7,199 nt of DNA, taken from NCBI GenBank assembly GCA_023389135.1, contig JAEWEX010000222.1, positions 1 to 7,199 on the forward strand. The letters run 5' to 3'. Made by a program: the position numbers and the translations under genes. Below the pieces are notes generated by a model. That model saw only the letters and a list, made by a program, of their open reading frames with translations. It was not told where the DNA came from and made no database searches. Shown here piece after piece: positions 1 to 5,708 of this stretch. Every line of letters starts with the position of its first letter. Positions within the stretch are counted from its first letter, which is position 1. This DNA comes from Pseudomonadota bacterium (GTDB taxonomy: Bacteria > Pseudomonadota > Alphaproteobacteria > Rhizobiales > Methylopilaceae).

Positions 1-80
1 GGATCGAGGCCCGTGGTCTCGGTGTCGAACACCACCGCGTCCAGCGCGAACAGCGGCGTGGCGTCGGCGGCGCTCGCCAT
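1..80 (-). CDS. DnaQ-like 3'-5' exonuclease, N-terminal fragment
   Basis: Only the first 26 codons lie in the window; the rest continues past base 1. The start is the ATG read leftwards from base 80. The fragment contains a hydrophobic beta strand running into D-T-E-T-T-G-L-D (residues 19-26). This is the ExoI motif of DEDD-family exonucleases, such as the DNA polymerase III epsilon proofreading subunit and its stand-alone relatives; the Asp and Glu bind the catalytic metals. The gene begins 8 bases after the stop of the gene at 89-700 and has no clear Shine-Dalgarno sequence of its own, so it is probably cotranscribed and translationally coupled. Family membership rests on this one motif. 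Whether it is true DnaQ, a stand-alone exonuclease or part of a larger fusion cannot be told from this piece. Confidence 0.72.
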   Translation of the reverse strand, partial: MASAADATPLFALDAVVFDTETTGLD

Positions 81-88
81 GGTGCGGC

Positions 89-700
89 TCAGCCGGCCCC
101 GGCCAGCGCGTCGGCCAGCGCACGGCGGTCGGCGCGGGCGGAGAACTCCTCGTGGATCGCGATCAGGCTCATGGTCAGGTTGTTGGTGGCCATGATCGGA
201 TCCTTGCCGCGGAACTGCTCCACGATGGGGATCAGCGCGAAGAACTCCTTCGCGATTGGCTTGGGGATGTCCTTGACCGGCTTCGGGGCGGCCGCCTGCA
301 GCCGCGACAGCCGGTGGGCGAGCGTCGAGCGCGCCTCGGTCCAGGCCGCGGGCTCCACCTCAGCGGGCGGCCGGTGGCGGTCCATCACCCGCGCGCAGGA
401 AATCTCCAGCCCTTCCAGCATGCGCGGCGCGCGCTCGCCTGCCGCCGGCCGCAGCACGCCCTCCACCGTCTCCGCCACAATGGCGAGCCCGATGGGATAG
501 GCCAGCCAACGGCTGCGCTCCATGGCGGTGCGGAAGATCTGCTCCTCCATCAGCGGCTGCCAGTTGTAGGCGGCGGCGCCGCGGGCGTATTCGTAGAGGC
601 AGCGCTGGACCACATAGGCGGCGTTGCCGTCGAGGAAGTCCTCCAGCGCGCCGCGCGCGGCGATCGGCTCCTTCGGCTTCGCGAACAGACCGAACGGCAT
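89..700 (-). CDS. conserved-looking soluble helical protein of unknown function
   Basis: I do not recognise a named family. The product is 203 residues, predicted soluble, mostly alpha-helical, with no signal peptide and no convincing membrane segment. Visible features are a basic N-terminus (FAKPKEP, residues 6-12), an aromatic-rich helical stretch (Y29, Y37, Y45, W47, W65, Y68), a Pro/Lys linker near 138-151 (P-K-P-V-K-D-I-P-K-P) and a C-terminal helical region with N173-N174. I chose the ATG at base 700 because GGGGAGG lies 6 bases upstream and the product starts sensibly as MPFGLFAK. The frame stays open upstream to an ATG at 754, but that extension looks like unselected GC-rich sequence. 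The gene is divergent from the sensor kinase and followed after 8 bases by the exonuclease, so the two minus-strand genes probably form an operon. Codon bias matches the neighbours. I am confident it is coding and have no basis for a function. Confidence 0.8.
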   Translation of the reverse strand: MPFGLFAKPKEPIAARGALEDFLDGNAAYVVQRCLYEYARGAAAYNWQPLMEEQIFRTAMERSRWLAYPIGLAIVAETVEGVLRPAAGERAPRMLEGLEISCARVMDRHRPPAEVEPAAWTEARSTLAHRLSRLQAAAPKPVKDIPKPIAKEFFALIPIVEQFRGKDPIMATNNLTMSLIAIHEEFSARADRRALADALAGAG

Positions 701-706
701 GGAGCG

Positions 707-713
707 CCTCCCC
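707..713 (-). promoter_or_regulatory. ribosome binding site fixing the start at base 700
   Basis: Reading leftwards, GGGGAGG ends 6 bases before the ATG at base 700. This decides in favour of that start over the upstream in-frame ATG at 754, which has no comparable purine run. Confidence 0.7.
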
Positions 714-781
714 GCGCCGCAAATCCGTGACACGGCGCGCGGGCTGTGTTGCACTTCGCGCCGCCGGGAACAAGGTGCCGC

Positions 782-786
782 GGGAG
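782..786 (+). promoter_or_regulatory. ribosome binding site fixing the kinase start at 792
   Basis: GGGAG lies 5 bases before the ATG at 792. This supports the start that puts the first membrane helix directly at the N-terminus, rather than the in-frame ATGs at 624 or 699, which overlap the divergent gene. Confidence 0.65.
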
Positions 787-791
787 CCGCG

Positions 792-3700
792 ATGCTGCAA
801 GGATGGGTGGTCGTCGCCGTCGCGCTCGCCTATCTGGGCGTGCTGTTCGCCGTCGCGAGCTATGGCGACCGGGTGCGGCCGGCCTGGATGACCGGCGCCG
901 GGCGGCCCTACATCTACGCGCTGTCGCTGGGCGTCTACTGCACCTCCTGGACGTTCTTCGGCTCGGTCGGCCTCGCCTCGACCGAGGGGCTCGACTTCCT
1001 GCCGGTCTATATCGGGCCGATGCTGCTGTTCGCGCTGGGCACGCCGCTGCTGCTGCGCGTGGTGCGCCTCGCCAAGGCGCAGAACATCACCTCCATCGCC
1101 GACTTCATCGCCGCGCGCTACGGCAAGAGCCAGCTGGTGGCCTCCGTCGTTACGCTGGCGGCGGTCGTCGGCACGCTGCCCTACATCGCGCTGCAGCTGA
1201 AGGCGATCTCGGTGTCGCTCGCCACGGTGCTGAAGCCGGTGGACTTCCCCGACATCGCCCAGGTGGTGGCGCAGACGCCGGTGCTGGGCGACATGGCGCT
1301 GTTCGTGGCGCTGGTGCTGGCGGCCTTCGCGGTGCTGTTCGGCACCCGCCACGTCGACGCCACAGAGCACCAGGACGGCCTGATGCTCGCCATCGCCATG
1401 GAATCGGTGGTGAAGCTGCTGGCCTTCCTCGCGGTCGGCGTCTTCGTTGTCTGGGGCATGTTCGACGGGCCGGCCGACCTGATGGCGCAGGCGGTCGCCA
1501 CCGGCGCGCTGGACCGGGCGACCCACATCCCGCAGGCCGACGTCTGGATCTCCGTGACGGTCCTGTCCTTCGTGGTGGCGTTCCTGCTGCCGCGCCAATT
1601 CCACGTCACGGTGGTGGAGAACCGCAACGAGGCCGAGATCCGGCGCGCCGCCTGGCTCTATCCGAGCTATCTGCTGGCCATCAATCTGTTCGTCATCCCC
1701 ATCGCGCTGGCCGGCCTCGTGATCTTCGCCGACGGCCGTGTCGACAGCGACATGTTCGTGTTGGCGCTGCCGCTGGAGGTGGGCGGAAGCTGGATCGCGG
1801 TGGCGGCCTTCGTGGGCGGGCTGTCGGCGGCAACCGCCATGGTGATCGTGGAGACGGTTGCGCTGGCCATCATGATCTCCAACGACCTCGCCGTGCCGCT
1901 GCTGCTCAGGGGCCGCGACGCCGACCGGGCCGACATGGGCCGGCTGCTGCTGTCGGTGCGGCGCGCCTCGATCTTCGCGCTGCTGATCCTCGCCTACATC
2001 TACTATCGCGCGGCCGGCGACGCTGCGCTCGCCCAGATCGGGCTGCTGTCCTTCGCCGCCATCGCCCAGTTCGCGCCTGCGTTCTTCGGCGGGCTCTACT
2101 GGAAGCGCGCCAACGCCCGCGGCGCCATCGCCGGCATCCTGTGCGGGCTGGCGGTGTGGACCTACACGCTGCTGCTGCCCAATTTCGCCGAATCCGGCCT
2201 GATCCCGCGCGTGTTCCTGACCGAGGGCGCCTTCGGGCTCAGCTGGCTGCAGCCGCGCGCGCTGTTCGGCATCGAGATGGACCCGCTCGCCCATGGCGTG
2301 ATGTGGAGCCTGCTCGCCAACATCGCCGCCTTCGTCGCCGGCTCGGTGTCGCGCCAGCTCCAGCCCATGGAGCGGCTCCAGGCCAACGCCTTCAACCGCG
2401 CCGACTTCACGCCGATGCCGCAGAGCTTCCGGCTGTGGCGCTCCACCGTCACCACCGGCGAGCTGGTCTCCACCGTCGCCCGCTATCTCGGCGACGAGCG
2501 TGCGCACGCCTCGTTCGAGAGCTATGCCCGCGCCCGCGGCGGGCCGCTCGACCTCAGGGCCGAGGCGGACATCCACCTGCTGCGTTTCGCCGAGCACCTG
2601 CTGGCGTCCGCCATCGGGGCGGCGTCGTCACGGCTGGTGCTGTCGATCCTGCTCAAGCGGCGCAACGTCTCCACCAAGGCAGCGCTCCGGCTCCTGGACG
2701 ACGCCTCCGCCGCCATCCAGTATTCACGTGACCTGCTGCAGACCGCGCTCGACCACGCCAAGCAGGGCATCACGGTGTTCGACCGCGACCTACGGCTGGT
2801 GTGCTGGAACCAGGAGTTCCGCGACCTGCTGGAGCTGCCGCCCGAATTGATGCGGGTCGGCATCGGGCTGGACGAGATCATCCGCTTCAACGCCGAGCGC
2901 GGGCTCTACGGGCCGGGCCATCCCGACGACTTCGTCGCCGACCGGCTGGAGCGCATCGTGACCCGGCTGGACACCTTCCGCACGCGCCTGCATCCGTCCG
3001 GCCGGGTGATGGAGATCCGCTCCAACCGCATGCCCGACGGCGGCACGGTGACGACCTACACCGACATCACGGAATCCGTGGCGGCTGAGGAGGCGCTGGC
3101 GCGCGCCAACGAGACGCTGGAGGGCAGGGTGCGCGAGCGCACGCTGGAACTCACCCGCCTCAACCAGGAACTCGCCCACGCCAAGTCGGAGGCTGACGAC
3201 GCCAACATCTCCAAGACCCGCTTCCTGGCGGCCGCCAGCCACGACCTGCTGCAGCCGCTCAACGCCGCCAGGCTTTACACCACCAGCCTGGTCGAGCGCA
3301 CCGCCGGCGGCGGCGATACCGAGCTAGTGGGCAATGTCGACGCCTCGCTGGAGGCGGTGGAGGAGATCCTCTCCGCCCTGCTCGACATCTCCCGCCTCGA
3401 CACCGGCGCGCTGAAGCCCGACATCGGCCGCTTCCGGCTGGACGACCTGCTGCGCCAGCTCGAGGTCGAATTCGCGCCCATGGCGGCGGAGAAGAAGCTC
3501 GACCTGGTCTTCGTCGGCACCTCCGCGACGGTGCGCTCCGACCGGCGGCTGCTGCGGCGGCTGCTGCAGAACCTGATCTCCAACGCCGTGAAGTACACGC
3601 CCCGCGGCCGCGTCCTGGTCGGCTGCCGCCGCCGCGGCGCGCGCCTCAGGGTCGAGGTCTGGGACACCGGCCTGGGAATCCCCTCGTCCAAGCAGAAGGT

Positions 3701-4310
3701 GATCTTCCAGGAGTTCCAGCGGCTGGCCCAGGGCGCCCGGATCGCCCGCGGGCTCGGCCTCGGCCTGTCCATCGTGGAGCGCATCGCGCGGGTGCTGGAC
3801 CTGCCGCTGACGCTGTTCTCGACGCCCGGCCGCGGCTCCACCTTCGCCATCGAGCTGCCGCTGGCGCCCGCACTGGCCGCCATCCAGCGCGCCGAGACGG
3901 CGACCGCCGCCGCCGTTGCCGCGCTGTCGGGCACCGTGGTGCTGTGCGTCGACAACGAGCGGCGCATCCTGGACGGCATGGAGACGCTGCTGTCGGGCTG
4001 GGGCTGCCGCGTGCTGACGGCGGCCTCGGGGGGCGAGGCGGTGGAGGCGGCCCGCGCTGCGGGTGCGGTCCCGGACGTGATCCTCGCCGACTACCACCTC
4101 GACGAGGGCGACGGCGTCGCCGCCGTGGAGGCCATCCGCGCCGCGCTGGGCGCCGACATCCCGGGCCTGCTGGTAACCGCCGACCGCAGCCCCGCGGTGC
4201 GTGACCGCGCCATGGCCTCCGGGCTCCAGATCCTGCACAAGCCGGTCAAGCCCGCGGCGCTGCGCGCCCATCTCACCCAGTGGCGGGCGCAGCGGCCGGC
4301 GGCGGAATAG
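792..4310 (+). CDS. SSS-STAC-PAS hybrid sensor histidine kinase, CrbS-like
   Basis: Membrane sensor kinase of 1172 residues. Residues 1-520 form a sodium:solute-symporter (SLC5-like) domain with about 13 hydrophobic segments. About 528-645 matches the STAC domain that links such transporters to kinases. About 648-762 is a PAS_7-type PAS domain, followed by a coiled coil to about 808. HisKA has S-H-D-L-L-Q-P-L with phospho-acceptor H817. HATPase_c shows the N box (N927, N931), G1 D-T-G-L-G (958-962) and G2 G-L-G-L-G (987-991). An Ala-rich linker leads to a receiver (about 1048-1163) with phospho-acceptor D1100, T1129 and K1150; its metal-binding pair reads D1054-N1055 rather than Asp-Asp. I chose the ATG at 792 for its GGGAG site and because helix 1 begins at once. 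Known relatives are CrbS/MxtR, which control acetate uptake genes, and CbrA, which lacks the receiver. The convergent LuxR-type regulator is its likely partner. Domain order is certain; the acetate role is inferred. Confidence 0.95.
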   Translation: MLQGWVVVAVALAYLGVLFAVASYGDRVRPAWMTGAGRPYIYALSLGVYCTSWTFFGSVGLASTEGLDFLPVYIGPMLLFALGTPLLLRVVRLAKAQNITSIADFIAARYGKSQLVASVVTLAAVVGTLPYIALQLKAISVSLATVLKPVDFPDIAQVVAQTPVLGDMALFVALVLAAFAVLFGTRHVDATEHQDGLMLAIAMESVVKLLAFLAVGVFVVWGMFDGPADLMAQAVATGALDRATHIPQADVWISVTVLSFVVAFLLPRQFHVTVVENRNEAEIRRAAWLYPSYLLAINLFVIPIALAGLVIFADGRVDSDMFVLALPLEVGGSWIAVAAFVGGLSAATAMVIVETVALAIMISNDLAVPLLLRGRDADRADMGRLLLSVRRASIFALLILAYIYYRAAGDAALAQIGLLSFAAIAQFAPAFFGGLYWKRANARGAIAGILCGLAVWTYTLLLPNFAESGLIPRVFLTEGAFGLSWLQPRALFGIEMDPLAHGVMWSLLANIAAFVAGSVSRQLQPMERLQANAFNRADFTPMPQSFRLWRSTVTTGELVSTVARYLGDERAHASFESYARARGGPLDLRAEADIHLLRFAEHLLASAIGAASSRLVLSILLKRRNVSTKAALRLLDDASAAIQYSRDLLQTALDHAKQGITVFDRDLRLVCWNQEFRDLLELPPELMRVGIGLDEIIRFNAERGLYGPGHPDDFVADRLERIVTRLDTFRTRLHPSGRVMEIRSNRMPDGGTVTTYTDITESVAAEEALARANETLEGRVRERTLELTRLNQELAHAKSEADDANISKTRFLAAASHDLLQPLNAARLYTTSLVERTAGGGDTELVGNVDASLEAVEEILSALLDISRLDTGALKPDIGRFRLDDLLRQLEVEFAPMAAEKKLDLVFVGTSATVRSDRRLLRRLLQNLISNAVKYTPRGRVLVGCRRRGARLRVEVWDTGLGIPSSKQKVIFQEFQRLAQGARIARGLGLGLSIVERIARVLDLPLTLFSTPGRGSTFAIELPLAPALAAIQRAETATAAAVAALSGTVVLCVDNERRILDGMETLLSGWGCRVLTAASGGEAVEAARAAGAVPDVILADYHLDEGDGVAAVEAIRAALGADIPGLLVTADRSPAVRDRAMASGLQILHKPVKPAALRAHLTQWRAQRPAAE

Positions 4311-4316
4311 GCTGGC

Positions 4317-4991
4317 TCAACCCTCGCCCGGCAGGGTCTGGCCCTGGCCACCGGCTATGCGTGCGGCGGCGATCACCGCCTGGGTCCGGCTCTCCACGCC
4401 GAGCTTCTGCAGGATGGCGGAGACATGGGCCTTGACGGTCGCCTCCGAAACGCCGAGCTCGTGGGCGATCTGCTTGTTGAGCAGCCCCTCCGACAGCATC
4501 ATCAGCACCCGCACCTGCTGAGGCGTCAGGCTGGCGAGGCGTCGCACCAGACCGGCGGTCTCGCCGTCCTCGCGCTCGAGGTCGAGGTCCGGCGGGGTCC
4601 AGGCGCCGCCGTCCAGCACGGTGCGGATCGCGGAGCGCATGCCCTCCACGTCCAGCGTCTTCGGGATGAAGCCCGAAGCGCCGAAGTCCATGCAGCGGCG
4701 GATCACCCCGGCGTCCTCGTGGGCAGACACCACGATCACCGGCACGCCGGGATACTGCGCCCTCAGATACATCAGGCCGGAGAAGCCGCTGACCCCGGGC
4801 ATGGTCAGGTCCAGCAGCACGAGGTCGGTGTCGGGCCGCCGCTCCAGGTCGGCGGACACCTCCTCGAAGCTGCCCGCCTCCGCGATCGCCGCGCCGGCGA
4901 ACGGCCCGGAGATGGCGGCGCGCAGCGCGCCGCGGAACAGCGGGTGGTCGTCGGCGATGAGGAAGCGATGGGCCGTCCCGGTGTCCGTCAT
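4317..4991 (-). CDS. NarL/LuxR-family response regulator, CrbR-like
   Basis: A 224-residue DNA-binding response regulator of usual NarL/FixJ length. The N-terminal receiver (about 8-122) has the acidic pair D14-D15, phospho-acceptor D61 in L-L-D-L-T-M-P-G, S89 at the Thr/Ser switch position and K111. The C-terminal LuxR helix-turn-helix (about 154-214) begins L-T-P-Q-Q-V and carries L-L-N-K-Q-I-A-H-E-L-G-V-S-E-A-T-V-K-A-H-V, with the recognition helix near 182-192. The ATG at base 4991 has GAGGGGA just upstream and starts the receiver directly; the frame stays open to 5201, but that stretch does not look coding. Its stop faces the kinase stop across 6 bases, with no room for a separate terminator and no hairpin with a T-run nearby. 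Known CrbR/ErdR proteins have this architecture and activate acs and acetate-permease genes. Pairing with the adjacent kinase and control of the symporter operon are inferred from position. Confidence 0.93.
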   Translation of the reverse strand: MTDTGTAHRFLIADDHPLFRGALRAAISGPFAGAAIAEAGSFEEVSADLERRPDTDLVLLDLTMPGVSGFSGLMYLRAQYPGVPVIVVSAHEDAGVIRRCMDFGASGFIPKTLDVEGMRSAIRTVLDGGAWTPPDLDLEREDGETAGLVRRLASLTPQQVRVLMMLSEGLLNKQIAHELGVSEATVKAHVSAILQKLGVESRTQAVIAAARIAGGQGQTLPGEG

Positions 4992-4996
4992 GCCGT

Positions 4997-5003
4997 TCCC
5001 CTC
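4997..5003 (-). promoter_or_regulatory. ribosome binding site fixing the regulator start at 4991
   Basis: Reading leftwards, GAGGGGA lies a few bases before the ATG at 4991. This rules in favour of the short product that begins at the receiver domain, over the longer open frame reaching 5201. Confidence 0.65.
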
Positions 5004-5249
5004 GTCGCCGCGCCGGTGTGCGGCCGCGCCATCCAGGCCGCGCCTGCGGCACGGGCCTGGCCGCTGGCCGCGGCAGGATTGATGGACCAGTGCGGCGCGC
5101 GGTTCAAGCCGGCAGCCGGTTCCTGCGCGCCAGCCGCGGCAGGCGCCGCACCGCGCCGCCCGTCCCGCCGCCGTGCCGAAAAGCCGTCCCGGAGAGAACA
5201 CGCGCCCTCAATACTGCACTGCACAATGGTTGCTGGCGGTCGCCTTCTT

Positions 5250-5272
5250 CCGAAGTCTGTCCGCCGAAAGTC
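5250..5272 (+). promoter_or_regulatory. tandem CCGAA(A)GTC elements, candidate activator site
   Basis: CCGAAGTC (5250-5257) and CCGAAAGTC (5264-5272) are near-identical direct copies starting 14 bases apart. If transcription starts near 5311, as the -10-like element suggests, they sit at about -61 to -39, a usual place for an activator dimer. I infer the neighbouring LuxR-type regulator as a candidate ligand; no known consensus was matched. Confidence 0.35.
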
Positions 5273-5295
5273 CAATCGAGCGCATCCGGCGCTTT

Positions 5296-5304
5296 TGCTA
5301 GCCT
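5296..5304 (+). promoter_or_regulatory. candidate extended -10 of the symporter operon
   Basis: TGCTAGCCT fits the extended -10 pattern TG-N-TA---T, lies in the A/T-richest part of the intergenic region and has no good -35 at 17 bases. This is what an activator-dependent promoter would look like. It would give a leader of about 130 bases before the ATG at 5441. The match is partial and was judged by eye. Confidence 0.35.
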
Positions 5305-5326
5305 TTTCTTGGGGAGTTGGGGGTCC

Positions 5327-5343
5327 GCGGCGTGCCGCGCCGC
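5327..5343 (+). other. short GC hairpin in the symporter leader
   Basis: GCGGCG and CGCCGC form a perfect 6-bp stem around a 5-base loop, TGCCG. No T-run follows, so it is not an intrinsic terminator. In DNA this GC-rich, such a stem is close to chance expectation. Confidence 0.2.
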
Positions 5344-5357
5344 CCCACCCGCTGAAG

Positions 5358-5382
5358 ATCGAGGGGATTCCACCCCTGCGAT
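5358..5382 (+). other. 9-bp hairpin or palindrome in the symporter leader
   Basis: ATCGAGGGG pairs with CCCCT-CGAT around the 6-base loop ATTCCA, with a single bulged G at 5378. It ends 58 bases before the ATG at 5441 and has no T-run after it. It could be an mRNA structure affecting stability or translation, or an inverted-repeat protein site. The pairing is visible directly; its role is unknown. Confidence 0.4.
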
Positions 5383-5440
5383 TCGGCAAGAACGACGCGG
5401 CCAGGCGACGGCCGCGATCTTGAAACGGGAGGATTGGGCG

Positions 5441-5698
5441 ATGAGTGCTCCGAACGCGGAGGCGCACTGGGACAAGACCAGGGCCCTCATGTTCACCATG
5501 CTCGGCTTGTGGCTGTTCTTCGGCTACATCGTGCACATGTTCGTCGGTGTCTTGAACAACATCGTCATCCTGGGCTTTCCGCTCGGCTTCTACATGGCCG
5601 CGCAGGGCTCGCTGATCGCGTTCGTGGTCATGCTGTTCTGGTTCGCCAGGCGGCAGGACAGCATCGACCGCGAATTCGGCTTCGCGGAAGACGAGTGA
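5441..5698 (+). CDS. DUF4212 small subunit of sodium:solute symporter
   Basis: An 85-residue membrane protein of the DUF4212 family (putative solute:sodium symporter small subunit). It has a short hydrophilic N-terminus with the family-like A-H-W-D-K-T-R (residues 7-13), then two hydrophobic helices at about 15-36 and 41-66. The second starts after the kink G-F-P-L-G-F-Y-M-A-A-Q-G. The C-terminal tail is acidic and charged (D-R-E-F-G-F-A-E-D-E). Length and two-helix layout fit the family. The ATG at 5441 has GGGAGGA 7 bases upstream; the frame is open to 5018, but that part is non-coding leader. The large symporter subunit starts 10 bases after its stop. In this family the small subunit always precedes the large one, so both are taken to form one transporter in the inner membrane; how the small subunit contributes is not established. 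Confidence 0.92.
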   Translation: MSAPNAEAHWDKTRALMFTMLGLWLFFGYIVHMFVGVLNNIVILGFPLGFYMAAQGSLIAFVVMLFWFARRQDSIDREFGFAEDE

Positions 5699-5708
5699 GG
5701 GGATAGAC

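Larger units (their letters stand above)
701..791. promoter_or_regulatory. divergent gap between unknown gene and sensor kinase
   Basis: These 91 bases separate two divergently read genes and must hold, or sit beside, both promoters. I can see both ribosome binding sites but no convincing -35/-10 pair. TTGCAC at 749-754 resembles a -35 for the plus strand, but no acceptable -10 follows before the kinase start. The kinase promoter may therefore lie further left, inside the unknown gene. Confidence 0.4.
4992..5440. promoter_or_regulatory. 449-base divergent regulatory region
   Basis: This region lies between the divergent response regulator and symporter genes and carries no gene I can support. 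Both strands have open frames crossing it, but they are extensions of the flanking genes and GC-rich by chance. The left part (to about 5200) is very GC-rich. The right part (about 5205-5320) is the most A/T-rich non-coding stretch in the window and holds a tandem TGCAC (5215-5224), the CCGAA(A)GTC repeats and the -10-like element. The last 130 bases hold two possible hairpins. I could not pick out a convincing promoter for the minus-strand regulator. Confidence 0.7.

Noticed and set aside
624..791. N-terminal extension of the kinase from ATGs at 624 or 699
   Set aside because: The extension has no membrane or domain character, overlaps the start of the divergent gene and lacks a ribosome binding site, unlike the ATG at 792. 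The ATG at 699 merely shares a CATG palindrome with the opposite start codon at 700.
360..2597. A 745-codon minus-strand open frame antisense to the kinase and the unknown gene
   Set aside because: It is rich in His, Arg, Gly, Gln and Asp with no hydrophobic core or recognisable domain, as expected for the reverse frame of a GC-biased gene. The plus-strand reading is a clear domain-rich kinase.
4311..4340. Bidirectional terminator between the convergent kinase and regulator
   Set aside because: Only 6 bases separate the stops. The nearby CCCT/AGGG stem is 4 bp with a mismatch above it, lies inside the regulator coding end and has no T-run.
5068..5143. Direct repeat CCGCGGCAGG at 5068-5077 and 5134-5143
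   Set aside because: It is a 10-base GC-only-type repeat in a region of extreme GC content, with no flanking structure; chance is the simpler explanation.
5018..5440. Possible extra gene or N-terminal extension upstream of the DUF4212 gene
   Set aside because: The frame is open only because stops are rare at this GC content. The translation is Arg/Ala/Pro-rich with no domain, and the family-length protein starts at 5441 behind a strong ribosome binding site.
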